Below are positions 9,650 to 22,639 of a stretch of DNA of 64,000 nt, in pieces. The DNA comes from Sambucus nigra. Lineage: Eukaryota > Streptophyta > Magnoliopsida > Dipsacales > Adoxaceae. Both the position numbers and the translations under genes were made by a program. Below the pieces are notes generated by a model. It saw only the letters and a list, made by a program, of their open reading frames with translations, searched no databases and had not been told where the DNA came from. Position 1 is the first letter of the stretch. Each line of letters opens with the position of its first letter. The stretch covers positions 645,938,023-646,002,022 of the forward strand of contig OX422208.1 of NCBI GenBank assembly GCA_949130495.1, in the 5' to 3' direction.

Positions 9650-12600
9650 CCAGATTTATTAGAAATCAAAAGTGGAGAATTGCCCTCCACCAGTGGCTTA
9701 TATCAAATATTTGAAATATGAGCACCAATAGAAGAAAAAGGCTCTAAAATATCCATACAATATCTAGTTTTAGTGCCCAGAAAAGGAAATGGTCTGAACG
9801 TAAGCTTAATCTCCCCAAAAATTTGATGAAAAATAGAGGATTCTGTTATTGGTAATCATTCATACATGCTTTTGTTCCTCGCACACCATAAGTACCAACA
9901 GATATAGGCAGGAATGATACGGCAGAGAATCCCTCTAATTTTATTGCTCTTAGAGTTAATCCACTAAGTCATCAGATTACTATTAAAATTTGAAGAATAG
10001 ATCTTCAATCCGATGAGGTCGTAAAATCATCCCCAAATATTTTGAGCAATGGAACTATTCCAAAAAATATGATCTCTCTCCTCCTCACAAGCCACCAAAC
10101 AACATCTACACTTTGACACCATTGGAATTTTGAGACGTTTGATGTACTCATCAATTGGGATTCCTTTAAGAAGTAATCGCCACATGAAAATGGAGATTTT
10201 TTTGGCGATCCTCTTATCCCAGATTAGAGAGAAGGATCGTTGAATGCAACCATTTTCCCTTACCAAATGCTAAGCGGATTTAATTGTGAAGATACCATCT
10301 TTTGTCAAAGACCATTTCCCGGAATGATTATCAAAAGTATTCGGGAAATCCTCCCAATTTATTTGCATTCTCTTCCAAACTTGAGATGAAGTTGAGATTG
10401 ATCCTCTAAAGTTATGTGCCTCCAATTTTTTATATTTACTATGCATAAACCGAGACCATAAAGAATTTGAATTAAAGAACTTCCACCACAAGTTATGAGT
10501 ATAAGCAAGGGACAAATCATGCATCGATCTTAAATTTAGCCCCCTTTCTTCCCTAGGTTTGCAAATATCTTCCCATTTCACCCATTGATGTTTCATCTTC
10601 TCTTCTTTGGAACCCCATAAAAACCAAGCAAGAAGTTGGTTTATATGGCTAAGGACTGACCTTAGAGGATTCGTTGTTGTAATGAGATGATGAAACATTG
10701 ATTCTGCGACTGATTTGATGAGAGTGATTCTTCCTGCTTGAGATATAGTTTGGTGATTCCAAAAGTTGAGTTTTCCAACCATCTTGTCTATGTAGGGGCC
10801 GAAGTAAGATTTCTTCTTTCTCCCAAAAATTAGAGGAATGCCCAAGTATATGATTGGAAGTTTCCTGAACTTGAAACCTGTAACAGTTTTAACACTACTT
10901 TTCAGGGAATGAGATGCCTTATCCGGGAGATAAAAGGAAGTTTTGTCGAAATTGATCAATTGGCCCGATTCCACCTCATAGGCTTTAAGAAATCCCATTA
11001 AATTTTTAAGGGATCGTCTTTCTCCATTAGCAAAAATTAGATTGTCATCTGCAAAAGAAATAGAAGAAATAATGGGACAACCCCTTGTTAGAGAAAAAAA
11101 TTTCATATGCCCCTCTTCCATCATGTTTTGAATCCCCCGATTAAGAACTTCTGATGCTATTACAAATAATGCCGGAGAAAGAGGATCACCTTGTCGCACA
11201 CCCCTTTTATATTTAAAGAAGCCAGAACTTTTCCCATTAATCATTATAGAATACTAGCAATTCAAAATCAGATGCCAAATTATATCAATCACCATCTCCG
11301 AAAAAACCAAAACATCTACAGGTCTTGATGATAAAGAACCATGACATCCTATCATACGCCTTTGACATGTCTATCTTCACAATGAGATTTGAACCTGTAA
11401 CTTTCTTATTAAAAGTCGTCATCATTTCTTGTGTTAAAAGAACATTTTCCAGAATAGAGCGCCCCTTGATAAATCCTGATTGTGAGGGAGAAATAATTTT
11501 TGGAAGAATATGACCCAATATTTTCACCAAAATTTTAGAAATAATTTTGGATGAAAAATTGCAGAGTCTTATCCGGCGCAAGTTCCCACAATCTTTAGGA
11601 TTTTCAGTTTTTGGGATCAAAACCACATTTGTAGATGACCAACTAATTGGAAGTTCTTCTCTAAGGAAAAAAGATGATATGGCTTTATGAATATCTTCTT
11701 TAATAATATCCTAGCAAGATTGGAAAAACATACCATTAAAATCGTCCGGTCCAGCCGACCCATCACTGTTCATTTCTTTTACAGCTTCATAAATTTCTTC
11801 CTGAGTTGGCACTGTGCTAATAGTGATGTTATCTTCTGTCGACATTGTCTTAGGAATGTTCTCCCATAAACGAAAGTCCCCCGCGTACGGTCTTTGAGGA
11901 TACCTGCTTGGCACAGTTAGACCTCGAAGATTTCTAGCAGCTTGACCCTCTTCAAAACAACCACCTGTAGCTCTGGTCGTGACCTGTTGAGTTACCACGC
12001 TGCTGTCTTCACATAGAAGCTTCTTAAAGTAGTCCACGATTTCCTGTTCCATAGTAACCCCATCCGTCACCCACTGTCCCTGCTCGTTCCGTATACGAGT
12101 TAAGTTAAGCGCTGCTCTTTTCTTCCTTGTTATTGCATGGAAAAATTTTGAGTTAACATCACCCTCTTTTGCCCATTTGATTCTAGCTTTTTGTTCCCCT
12201 AATTCTTCCTCCGTCTTCAAAGCTTTTAAGTAGTCGGCTTGAACTTTGTGAAATTTTTCTCTGTTTTCTATAGACGGGTCTGCATCAAAAACCACCTCTG
12301 AAGCTAGCATGTCATCCTCTGCTTTCCTCGCTACTTGGAAAATATCACCAAATTTGGTTCTAGACCATTTAAGGAAAGATTTAACTCTTTTAAGCTTTTT
12401 CGCAAAAATTTTAAGAGGCCTACCTTCCATATCGAATCCCCAAGCTTGTTTCACCACTTTAAAGAATTCCTCATGTTTAGTCCAAAAAGAGAGAAATTTA
12501 AATGGTTTAGAGAGGGTTTTATTAACTCCTTTAATCATAAGAAGTAAAGGACTGTGGTCCGATTTAGTCCTATGAAGATGATCAACCGAGCTAACAAAAT

Positions 12601-13219
12601 CCCCATCTAACCAATTAGAATTACCCACAACTCTATCAAGCTGAGCCCAAATTCTATCATTCCTTTCTCTATTATTACACCACGTAAATCTCGAGCCTTT
12701 GTAAGGAATTTCTTGTAACCCAACATTAATAAGGGCTAAATTAAAATCCAGAACCCCTTCCCAATTAATCCCATTACCACCAATTTTTTCTTCATTATTA
12801 GCCATAATGTTGAAGTCCCCTCCTACAATCCATTTCATCTCCCCAAGATTAGACACCACTTCAAGGTCCTCCTAAAGGTCCAATCTCTATTCTTTTGTGC
12901 ATTTAGCATAGATAACTGTGAATAAAAGTGGTTCTTGAAAAAAAAAATTGTTTAACCAAATGGATAAAGCTTGTCCCCCATTATGAGCTAAGTTCACCTT
13001 CCATTGATTATTCCATAGGATCCAAATTTTATTGGAAATATTTGCCATACCCCCCATAAATTTAATTTTCCTGCATACCTCTTCAATTTTAGTTTCTTTA
13101 ATTTTTGGCTCAAGGAGGGCCACCAAGTTTATTGAATGAATTCCAATTAATCTCCTAAGTCTACGAATAGAAGGACCATTTCCAACCCCCCTAATATTCC
13201 AAAAAATAACTTGCATCAT
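9650..13219 (-). pseudogene. LINE ORF2: AP endonuclease, reverse transcriptase, zf-RVT
   Basis: Begins ATG at 13219, overlapping ORF1's TGA as ATGA. The endonuclease domain (about 13210-12550) shows MMQVIFWNIRGVG, GGDFNIM, and near its end SDHSPLLL. The reverse transcriptase (about 11820-10650) shows AGPDDFNGMFF, VLIPKTENP, SQSGFIKGRSILEN, DMSKAYDRMSW, GVRQGDPLSP and the catalytic FADDN. The zf-RVT region (10266-10027) has IWDKRIAKKISIFMWRLLLKGIP and the Cys/His motif CRCCLVACEEERDHIF, then LWCARNKSMYE near 9880. In-frame stops lie at about 12886, 12872, 11708, 11282 and 10267, and others toward the 3' end. It would nick DNA and copy the LINE RNA in the nucleus; this copy cannot. Confidence 0.92.
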
Positions 13220-14720
13220 TTGGAAACCGCAAAATGTAAAGTTTTTGACACCTTACCTCGAGAACGAGTTTGAATTATAGAAGGTTTTAGAGCCTTGTAA
13301 TATTTCCTAGGCCTTTTCTTTTTAACCACTGTAAACTCTTCTTCTACCAGCATTGAGTTTTTAAAAGAATTTTTCTCGTCTAGCCTCGGGAACTTTTTTG
13401 ACAGTCCTTTAGAAAATAACTCCCAATCATCATTTATTTCTCGCACCAATGTTGATTCAGAGTCTAAGGCATAGAGATGACGCCAATCTTCCACACATGA
13501 ACACTCAGTTGATAACCTAGGAGCTCTGGGAGAGAGAAAATAACTTTTGATTGTCATTGAATCCATTTTCACTGCACTTAATTTAGGCACGTCGGCCATG
13601 TCAAAGTCCCATGTATCGCCTTGACAAGTCTGTAGGTTGCCATGCACCGCCTGATTAAGAATAGTACCATGATCCACCACTGGTTGAATCTCACCTTCCT
13701 CTAAGATCAAATTTTCTTCTGCCAAAAGTTGAAATGGGTTGTTGTTTGAGAGTTGCAGCAAAGCTTTATTGACTGTCCTGCCTTACTACCATTATTTTTT
13801 GTGACTTACTCCACTAAAACTTGAGTAATCTCTTCTTCTTGTTGGATTGAAACGCGAGCTGTTGTACGAACTTCCCTAGGAGCCTCTGCTAAAGATTTTG
13901 TACCTTTTTGTGCCGGTCTCCAAGTTAAGTTTTTCTGGCATTGAGGAATAGCGATAGAAGTTTTGCCTTTATCTATAGTGAGTGGTCTTATGTGCCCATA
14001 TTCATGATTACAGTCTATGCTATCATGACCCAAATTCGAACACAAACAACAAAAGGAAGGTAAGTTTTCAAAGACAATTCTCTGCCAAAAACCCTTATCT
14101 GGTGTACCTAACCAAATGCATTTAGGTAGTTATTTCAACAGATCAACTTCTATGCAAACCCTAGCCATGTTAGGGCGGGCTAGATATCCTGTGGCTTCAT
14201 CAAGTTTGATAGGGTTACCAATCGCGTTGGCAATAGAAAACAAGGCTGATTTAGAGAAGAAATGAATAGGTAAATATGGCAGATTCACCCAAACAGGTAC
14301 AAAAGGGTTTTCCCTATTAGCTTGGAAATCCGTCGACCACTTAATGACATGCATCGAAAATCTATGAATATACCATATATCTCTAAGCCACATGCGGTGA
14401 TAATCTTCTTCACAGTTTAGACGTATCAAAATGTTTTTATCATCCAATAGTCCAATCGTGAATCCTGCCTTTAGAGAAAAGGTTGAGAAAGTTTTCCTGA
14501 TAGTCTCTAATGACGGACGACCATGATGAAATTTCCCTATGAGAGCGTATTTGAAAGGAGTAGCCAAAGAATTGATGTCGTCTTCATAGAAAATAACTGC
14601 TATTTCTCCCTTATAACACGAAAGAGGAATAAAAGACTTCTGAACTACTGAATTGGTTTTGTTAGAGAATAGGCCGGCAAAGGATTTGACTGCATTCCTG
14701 TCAGGAGGTTTAGGCTTGGG
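13216..14720 (-). pseudogene. LINE ORF1: DUF4283 / zinc-knuckle RNA-binding protein
   Basis: The N-terminal DUF4283 domain is at about 14570-14130 (FKYALIGKFHHGRPS, YHRMWLRDIWYIHRF, FVPVWVNLPYLPIHF, ARVCIEVDLLK). It is followed by a CX2CX4HX4C knuckle, CCLCSNLGHDSIDC, at about 14055-14010 and an acidic tail ending TLHFAVSK at 13219. A TAA interrupts the frame just after VDLLK (about 14127), and a stop plus frameshift lies near 13800. The start is not certain because the element is truncated at 14737. Plant L1 ORF1 proteins of this kind coat the LINE RNA. Confidence 0.88.
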
Positions 14721-14737
14721 GAATGGTAAAGGAAGGG

Positions 14738-14753
14738 TTAGTCAAAACCTTTT
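14738..14753. repeat. LINE target-site duplication, right copy
   Basis: Exact 16-bp match to 9610-9625. Confidence 0.9.
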
Positions 14754-15870
14754 GTCTATACAAATATAGCTAAATACATGCTCGAGATATCATCTGTTGG
14801 GGAACCTCCTCGAGGGACCTCCTCCCTAAAATAGTTATCCCAAAACTTAGCCTATGTCCATCATGTATGCTTCACAAGTTTCTCGAGAAATCATCAATCG
14901 AGCAACCTTCTTTCGCACAACCATCTTTTCAGGTGATGTGAACACACTTTTTACAGACTGTGTTACCATCGCTATGATGTCATAGCGCCTGACATTCAAG
15001 AACTCGATTAATTATCACTCAAGTGAGATTATTCCTATGACGGTAACTTTATGGCTGACACATCCCATCCCATTTAATGTTGCTATACCTCGGATAGGCT
15101 AAATAGCGTTCCCCCAAAAATATCATATCCTATGTATTTAATGCAATATCTTTTGCATTTATTATTATGCACTGTTGGCATTAAAAGCACTCAAGTGCAT
15201 TTAATGTAAAAAAGGTCACTCGAGTGACCTTGCCCCCATATAAATACTTCAAAGTTGTGTCTTTTCTAGGATCGCAATTTCAACCTAGAATTATTGCCAA
15301 AATCTTCTTAAACCTATAATTATGTTACCACCTTCCATTACTCCATTGATACCGTTATTAAGCATTTGTTGTGTTTAAGGTTACTGCCTTGCCTTTATTG
15401 CACTAAAGGTGCTTGTTCATTCTCCCTACAATAAAGCCAATTATGGGATTCCTTCTACTTATTGCATTCTCAAAGCATTTATGTTATAAAGACTCATTTA
15501 ATACAGGAGTTTTGGATATTGAACGTGTTGGCCTCTGACTTGTATTTATTACCATTAGTAATTGTTCTTTGACACTAATGTTCATCTTGATAAGGAGTTG
15601 CATATCATTTTATACTAATAGTACTCCAAGAACCCACATAATACAATCCAAATTTCATCCTCAATTGGTCCATTATATATTGGTATCATATTACTATCCT
15701 TACATTGTTGTATCCATGTTTATACATGATCTCATTTTTCTAGTTTGATGCTTTGTATATCTTATTTCCTGCTTCCATCCTTATTGATAGATATCATTCA
15801 TCTTCTAGTGTTTGATTTTGAGATTCATATTTTGATACGCATGTATTTGATCATTCCATGTTCCCTTGAT
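14754..15870 (+). other. LTR-like sequence continuing from left of the LINE, unclassified
   Basis: No coding region. There is a TATA motif (cccatataaatac, about 15234-15246) preceded by repeated cactcaagtg/cactcgagtg boxes (about 15188-15226), which look like a promoter region. I cannot fix the element's ends. Confidence 0.35.
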
Positions 15871-15879
15871 ATAGCTATG

Positions 15880-17830
15880 GTTGTTCATATGTTTTACTAG
15901 TTTTTGCTTTGTTGGTTTCTCTTTGTCTGGTGAACTTGCTTGTTGCCATGTTATATGCATTGTCTACGATATTGTCTTCTCTTTGACTTTTCCTTGTCAA
16001 AAGGGGAAGAAAATTGTATACCATGTGTCAAAAGGGGGATTTTTATATGTGTCAAAAAGGAGGAAAAATAATTGTATTCACGTTGAGACCTTTATAAAAA
16101 TGGAAGATAACATAGTAACGGGGGATATTCTATGTAGGGGGTCGCTTTATAACATTGTGTTATTCACTTGATATCTTAATATTAAACAATGTTGTTATAT
16201 TTCACATGGTCAATGTTTTATCTCATCTATATCATATTGATACTTATCGGAGGATCCCAAGTAGGGAGATTTTCTCTTTATGCATGTTATTGCATGTGTG
16301 ATGTTCTTTGTTGTTTCGTATGATTTCAGGCATAACTTGATGGTTTCGACTCCAACCCCTCTGTTCAGACTCGAATTTTGATGTGTCATTGGTCTTATGA
16401 ATTGTTTGTACATTACCTTCCTATTACTCTCACTATATGTTCAGTGAAGTGTGAGGCTTATAGGGGTAATTAAGCATTTTTAGGATTTGGGGTGATGGAG
16501 TTGCCACTGAATAGACAAAGGGGGAGATTAAAAATGTAATTTTGTAATTAATATAAGTTATCTAGTTCCCCTGAAAAAATATTTGAGCCTTGGAGTGATT
16601 TAAGTCACATAGACTTGATTCATATAAGTGAGACGCGATCATTTATCTTAGAAAGGATCTTTGAATATTGGTGATTTTGCAAGCCGCTCATTGAAGAAGT
16701 TAGTTTCCATTTATTCACCTTGTATTGAAAACTATATCCTTTTAGTAGATGTTGTGAATTGTCTATGTCTAAACATACACACATCCACAACATTTTTTTA
16801 AATGGGTGAGGATTTTGAAATTTGATGGAATAAGTGTTTTAAAACTGTCTCAAAGAACATTTGAAAAAGTTTTTGAGAGTTTGTCTTATTTTGAATATGT
16901 TAAGGCTTTTTTTGAGGAAGAGATGCATTAACCGTTCCCATTTCACACTAGTTGGAAACAAGCACATGAAAAAAGTGCACAATGCACACAGTGGGATCAG
17001 ATTTTGAAACATCACTATAAATAGCCATTTTTCCCACCCATTTTAGATGATCTTAATTTTCAACAATTGAAAAACCACTCTGAGCATCTTTTTTCCAAAT
17101 CTGAGAGCTCTTGTTATCTCTTTTTTAATCAAATCTCACTTGTTTATCATAAACATTCCATAATTTTATCTATGTCTTAATCCAAGTATTTGTGAGTGAA
17201 TTTAGAGTGTTTTTCATCAGATCTTCACTAGTCTTATGTCAATTCATCATTCTGTATCTGAATTGCTATGATCTCTTGCTCTTTGATCTAAAATTGGAGG
17301 CATTTAGAATTATTGGGGAAATTGGAGTGTGGCGTTGACTTCAAGGAAGAGAGTGAACTTATTCATTCACAACATGGATCTTGTTGTTGATTTTCATCAT
17401 CTATGGGGGAAAGTTACAAGGTTCATAGGTAAATACATGGGAGTTCTTGTGTAAGACGTATCTTCTTGCCTTATGTAAAATATATTTTCAATTAGAAATT
17501 AAAATTCGAGTGCGTCGAGATTTTTTACCCCTAGGTGGGTTTTTTTCCTCATAAACCTTGTCTTGTGCATGATTTGTATTCATTTTCATACATTTGATCA
17601 CACGCATCACTTAAATCTATTTTGTATCTAGTGAATTTTCTTTAAATTCAATTAAGTGTGTTAGATATGGTTTTCATCTCTGGATTCATATAATTCAATT
17701 ATTTTGTGAGTTAATCAAGACAATTGAAAAGAATTTTGGTAACCCTCACCCCACCCCCCCAATGGTTTGGTGTAGGCATTTACTTGAGTGCATAACACAC
17801 ATTCCTCACATTATTAATTAGACTTTTTAA
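15880..17830 (+). mobile_element. 3' end of a Sirevirus-like Ty1/Copia element (polypurine tracts and LTR), remnant
   Basis: Several G-rich purine runs (tcaaaaggggaagaaaat at about 15999, tcaaaagggggattt at about 16028, gtcaaaaaggaggaaaa at about 16051) lead to a copia-type polypurine tract, acaaagggggagatt, at 16515-16529. Arrays of such tracts before the 3' LTR are known from Sireviruses. The LTR would begin about 16535 (tgtaattttg). A TATA box actataaatag is at 17013-17023 and a U5-like region follows. I could not define the right end (17800-18060 is noncoding and LTR-like), and no pol is left upstream. Confidence 0.4.
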
Positions 17831-18084
17831 TTGTTAATCATTAATATTTTCCTAATGTTAAATGTATACATAATTCTAGAAACCCCAAAAATATAGCATC
17901 TTTTAGTTCATCTTTTTAAAGTGATAAATTAGTTTAACTCTAAATAATGTTCCTTGTGGATTCGATCCCTAGTTTCCTCTACACTCCATAGTGTACCAAG
18001 TTTTGATTTTTGTTTGGTAATAAACACCCAAAGATAAAATCTTCATTTATAAAGTTTATCCCTCAACAGATGTAACAGGTTGGT

Positions 18085-18350
18085 GCCATGGTTGATTTGA
18101 TAGCTAGAGAGTTACATCCCACATCGCCTGGGTGAGGGAAGTAATTGTTCATATATGTATATTTATACTCTTCTAATACTGAGGCCTATTCAGCTCTACT
18201 TTTAAGGCATGTGGTTTATGAAACCACATGTCAAGGGTTCAAATCCCGTTAGCACCAATTTGTGGATGTGAGCTGGCATAAAACCCCATACCGTTGTGAG
18301 TGTTGGTTAAATTAAGAAAAATATCAATGGTAGTAGAGTGGGGTATTACA
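18085..18350 (+). repeat. tRNA-like dispersed repeat
   Basis: Contains a perfect 9-bp-arm hairpin, catgtggtt-tat-gaaccacatg-like (18209-18231), followed by a pol III B-box, ggttcaaatcc (18236-18246), and an A-box-like cagctctac upstream. The anticodon arm does not make a sensible tRNA and there is no acceptor pairing. It is preceded by acatcccacatcgcctgggtg, which recurs in plant dispersed repeats. It is probably a SINE or a terminal-repeat fragment, not a working tRNA gene. Confidence 0.4.
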
Positions 18351-19134
18351 TTAACTAACCAACTAAAATTGGGTACTTATACATTGATGTTCAACATGTG
18401 AATCTAATAGTACAAACCTAGCATATGTTTCATAATAATTTCATAAACATACGATTCTAAAATGCGAATTATCATCAAGTACAACCAATTTAATTACATA
18501 AAGTATCAATTTTTTAATCATTTAAATCTAATATGGGGATTATCATTAATTAACATGATTAAGTTATTAACCATATCAATTAAAAGCTAATTTATATTGA
18601 TGACGTGAATTATAAACTAATTTCAACATATAAGTTATCTAAGTAGAGAAAATATGTAAACCTAATTATCTTTAAATTATTTTAAGATTACATTACTAAT
18701 TTAGGTGAATCTATCAGTTACACGTATGCAAGAAGAGGAGTAGGAAATTACTTTGGCATGAATTAAATGAATTCGGATTTCGATTAATTCCTCTCCAATT
18801 CTGCTTTGAACGTCCCTTGAATCACTTTAGTTCCTCCCTTGAATCATCATCTTCTTAGTTATCATCTTGATTTTTGGTTGTTAATGGAGGATTTGATGTT
18901 TTAGGAAGAGTTATAGTGGATTTTAAGGTTTTTTATGTTTATGGGATCTTTGATTTTAAAATGAGCAAAATCATGACATACATGTAATACAAAATTCTCC
19001 CACCTCGACTAGCCCGCTCACGGCCTTCCACACCAACGGTCGTGGGGTTGTTAACCTATGATCGTGGCCTCAAACCCGTAGTTGCAACTCAAAATCCCGT
19101 GATTAAAGCCTTACAGTTGTAGCCTACTACAATT
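18351..19134. other. noncoding, AT-rich, probably old LTR
   Basis: No ORF of note. The left boundary gggtattaca (about 18340-18350) looks like an LTR end. The minus-strand complement reads tgtaatacccc, but I could not pair it with a second copy. Confidence 0.3.
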
Positions 19135-19137
19135 TGA

Positions 19138-19690
19138 AAGGGTGGCGCTCATTCGGGAGCATATTAAGACTGCACAGGATCGACAAAATAGTTATGTCGA
19201 TAAGATGAAGCGTAAGTTGGAGTTTCGAGTAGGGATCAGGTGCTTCTGAAGGTCTCTCCACTGAAGGGAGTCATGATATTTAGATCCAATAGGAATTTGA
19301 CACTTCTTTATATAGGTCCATTCACAATATTGGATAAGGTGGGTCTAGTGATGTATCGTTTAGACCTACCTGATCATCTTCAGTGAAAACATGATGTCGT
19401 TCACATGTCTATGTCGGGGAAGTTCTTGAGGTATAAGTTAGTCTATCAGCACATCAACCTCGACGAGATTGAGCTTCGTCCAGACGTGAGCTATGTGGAG
19501 CTATTGAAGCGCATTCTTGACCAGATAAAGTAAACTTTGCGATCGAAGTCCATTATGTTAGTTAGATTCCAGTGGGGACACCACAGTGACGTTGAGTCTA
19601 CTTGGGAGAGAGGATAAAATGTTTGCACTATATCCAAAGATCTTCGAGACGGGTACATAAAATTTGAGAGGACAAAATTCCTTGTTTAAG
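19138..19690 (+). pseudogene. Ty3/Gypsy chromovirus integrase C-terminus with chromodomain, fragment
   Basis: The frame shows REHIKTAQDRQNSYVDKMKR, KVSPLKGVMIF, YIGPFTILDKVG and YRLDLPDHLQ, then HINLDEIELRPDVSYVE. A degenerate chromodomain with VRFQWGHHSDVESTWERG follows (about 19550-19615). Stops and a one-base loss near the start (RVGD..Q region) break it. It is truncated on the left at about 19135. It is followed by a polypurine tract and an LTR, so this is the 3' end of a plus-strand element. Confidence 0.8.
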
Positions 19691-20548
19691 GGGGGAAGAA
19701 TTTAATACCCCCTATTTTCTATGCATTTATTTAAATTACGTGATGAGTTATTTATTTGTCTGTTGTAACATATGTTATGTCACTTATTATTTTATTCGTG
19801 TTATCAAATTCATTTACGTGTTACGTGAATTCACACTTATGGAAATCGATATAATATATGGTAATACATTAATAAAATATTTTAAATGACTAGTATTATG
19901 AGCGACTATGGAGTGGTCAGGAACTAGGTGTCAGGGGTTACATTGTTTGGATCAATCCCTCAGTATCGAGTCCCACCGATCATGAAGTAGTTTCTTATAA
20001 TATCAAATCGAACATTAACAATTATTATTTAAGTTTTAACTTAATTGACTCGTATCGGCTTCTAAACTAATATAATAAGATAATTAATTTATTAGAACTT
20101 GTCATTTTAGGTTAACTTTCGATATGATTAGAAAGTCCGTTTTTATTTAAAATAGTAATATAATTTTGGCCAAGTTTTGGGATGTCTATAACATGTTTTG
20201 GGATCATGAGGTTGACCCTTATATTGGGCCTAGGCTTAATTTCATCGAAAATGCTCTTATTATCTTAATTAGAGAAACCTAAATCACTCATTAGTCATTT
20301 GAAAAAACCCTAAGGCGATAAGGAGAAGTGGCACTAAGGATTTGGATATTTTTGCGAATTTTAGTCATCAATCGGTCCAAGGCAAGTGTACGCCGATTAA
20401 GAATTCAATTGGGATTGTGTTATGATAGTAGTAGTCATTGGAATCTAGATTAAACTTTTATTAATCATCTAAAACCTAATTCTTATAAATAGTTTAATTG
20501 TTAAATTGAGTTTTAATATCATGTTAATAAATTAGGATAGTTTGATAA
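19684..20548 (+). mobile_element. polypurine tract and first part of the 3' LTR of the plus-strand chromovirus
   Basis: The tract ttaaggggggaagaa (about 19687-19701) follows the classic 'aggacaaaattcc' phrase. The LTR probably starts at about 19702 (tttaatacccc, expected TG start mutated). It runs to 20548, where the large minus-strand Gypsy element interrupts it, and likely resumes at 61493. Confidence 0.6.
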
Positions 20549-22629
20549 TGTCACACCCTGTTTTTGGTATATTTATACAAGAGAGTAACAAAGCAATGAA
20601 TTAAAGTTAAGGTAATAAACATAACTTTATTGATTAGAGAACGTGGTACGTTTATTGTACTACCACTATAGGGGTGAATTTTTAATATTACATCTTATTT
20701 TAAAACTAGAAAATAAATTAGGTCATCAAAAATTGCCACTCCTTACTCCCATATTATGTAGTCTCCATACATATACTTAAATAAGCAAATATATGATTTG
20801 TCTATCTCACAAAAAGAGGGGGATTATCCTCTTTCTCTTGGAACATCTGGAGGAAAAGGGAATTAGTACAAATATGCTAAGCAGATCTTACCAATTTCAT
20901 AACAAATTATATGTAGATAGAAGCTTGGAGTGTGTACAGAGTTGACTGTTTGTTACAATAACACAGTACAAATTGTATAACAAAAAGGTTAAGGAATTTA
21001 GACATATAATCCCATACTTATCAGCTTATAAACGGGTATATAAATAAATAAAGCGTCATCAGTATAACCAAATTTTAATCAATCCAAAACCTTTGGGAAA
21101 AAGTAACCGGCTATGCACACTATTAAAGATCCACTCAAATGTAAGTAGCTAAAAATACAGGCTCTTAACATCTGAGACCTTAGGCTAAGTAGAAAAATTA
21201 AGTGGGACAACACGGCAGTCTACTTTCAAATTAATACTGATGCTTATACAATAATAATTTACACAGAGGTGCAAGGTGAACTGATTCAATCATTATAATG
21301 ATTTTCATGATATCAGCTATTAGATGAGAGGGATTAAAATTGATCCAATTGATCATAATGTAATGTAATAGCGGTATATCAACATAACAGTATGGTAACT
21401 TTATACACATACTAGGAATCAAATACGACTATTACGTAATAATATCAATAGCAGTAAAACAAGTACGTTGAAACTTACTATTAAAAGGGTAAAACATACT
21501 TGTATGTTGTATCGGACGGGCTTAATTATGATTAAAGAGGAGATCGGGGGCGGTACTTGATTATCTATACACAAACACCTTTGTAAGTAAGTGTAATTAA
21601 TAATAATGTTGGTTTGTGAAACTAACTCAGAAAAACTGTGTTTATTAACGTTTAGGGGTTAATTTGTAATTATTTTAGTGGATTTAAAATATAAGTCTTA
21701 GAGTCAAATTTGAAACATGGTGTAGAAGACTTTTTGATCCAAAATTTATCAGGAAAAATTGGGGTTAAAATTCATAACTTGAAAAAGTCAGGAGGGGTCA
21801 AATTATAAATAAAAGAAAATATGTATAGCCTAAAACCCTAATTTTTTTTTAAATTAAGCTAGGAGTGATCAAACACTGCCTTATCTTATACCATTTTGAC
21901 CATAATTTTTTTGAAAAAAATATAGAAAAATTTTCAAAAAATTTTGATTGGTCACGCGGCCTCACTTGCTTGATCACGGTTTCTAGTTGAAAAGTGCATC
22001 TTCAACCTCTCAAAAGTTGACTTAGGTTTTGGAAAAAATTTGGACTTGAATAAATTATGATTTTCAAAAACTATTTGAGATGATTCATGAACCAATCCAA
22101 CCTAATTTTTCACAATGAATCCAAATATATATGTTTCATGGATTGAGGTTCAATATTCATCGAATTATAACTACTGTGTGTTTTCTGAAATTTTGACCAA
22201 ACATTCGAATCTCTACTAAATATGGAAATGGTTTATATGCATATGGTTAGGTTTATGTTATCTTAAGAATGGTTTTGGGTTTTGTTTCTATGCATATGGA
22301 ATTTTTTCAAGTTTGAGGGGCATTTTGTAAATTCATGAAAGTTTAAGGGTTAGGATTGTAATTTCTAATTAGTTAAAGTCCAAAGGTATAAATTTTGGGT
22401 CTAGCAGTTAAGTATAGGTCGGGTTATGATTCTTTCAAAAGTTCAAGGGATATTTTGATAAATTTAAAACTTCAGGGGTACTTGGGTAATTAAATAAAGT
22501 TATAGGTTTAATGATGTAGTTTTAACTTTATTAGAATGTTTTTGTATCTGAGTATTCTACAAGGGAGATAAAGGGCAATGTTGGTATTTGTTGATTCAAT
22601 TAGCTCAGTTGAAATGTACAGGTGTTACA
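20549..22629 (-). repeat. 3' LTR of the minus-strand Gypsy element (2,081 bp)
   Basis: Matches 58743-61492 along its length: tgtcacacc... start, cctctttctcttggaacatctgg, aaaacctttgggaaaaagtaacc, and ggtgttaca end. It lacks about 660 bp present in the other LTR (between about 60490 and 61150), so it suffered an internal deletion near 22280. No genes. Confidence 0.88.
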
Positions 22630-22639
22630 ATCTACCTGC

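Larger units (their letters stand above)
9626..14737 (-). mobile_element. L1-type LINE, slightly 5' truncated
   Basis: A 5.1-kb minus-strand non-LTR retrotransposon flanked by an exact 16-bp target duplication. The 3' end is the T run at 9622-9630 (poly-A on the element strand). On the minus strand, ORF1 (DUF4283 plus zinc knuckle) is followed by ORF2 (endonuclease, reverse transcriptase, zf-RVT). The 5' end falls at ORF1's N-terminal region with no room for a promoter, so the copy is 5' truncated by normal target-primed integration. Several stops and frameshifts make it inactive. Confidence 0.93.

Noticed and set aside
18190..18260. Functional tRNA gene, suggested by a strong hairpin and B box
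   Set aside because: No acceptor stem, and the D and anticodon arms do not fit a standard tRNA.
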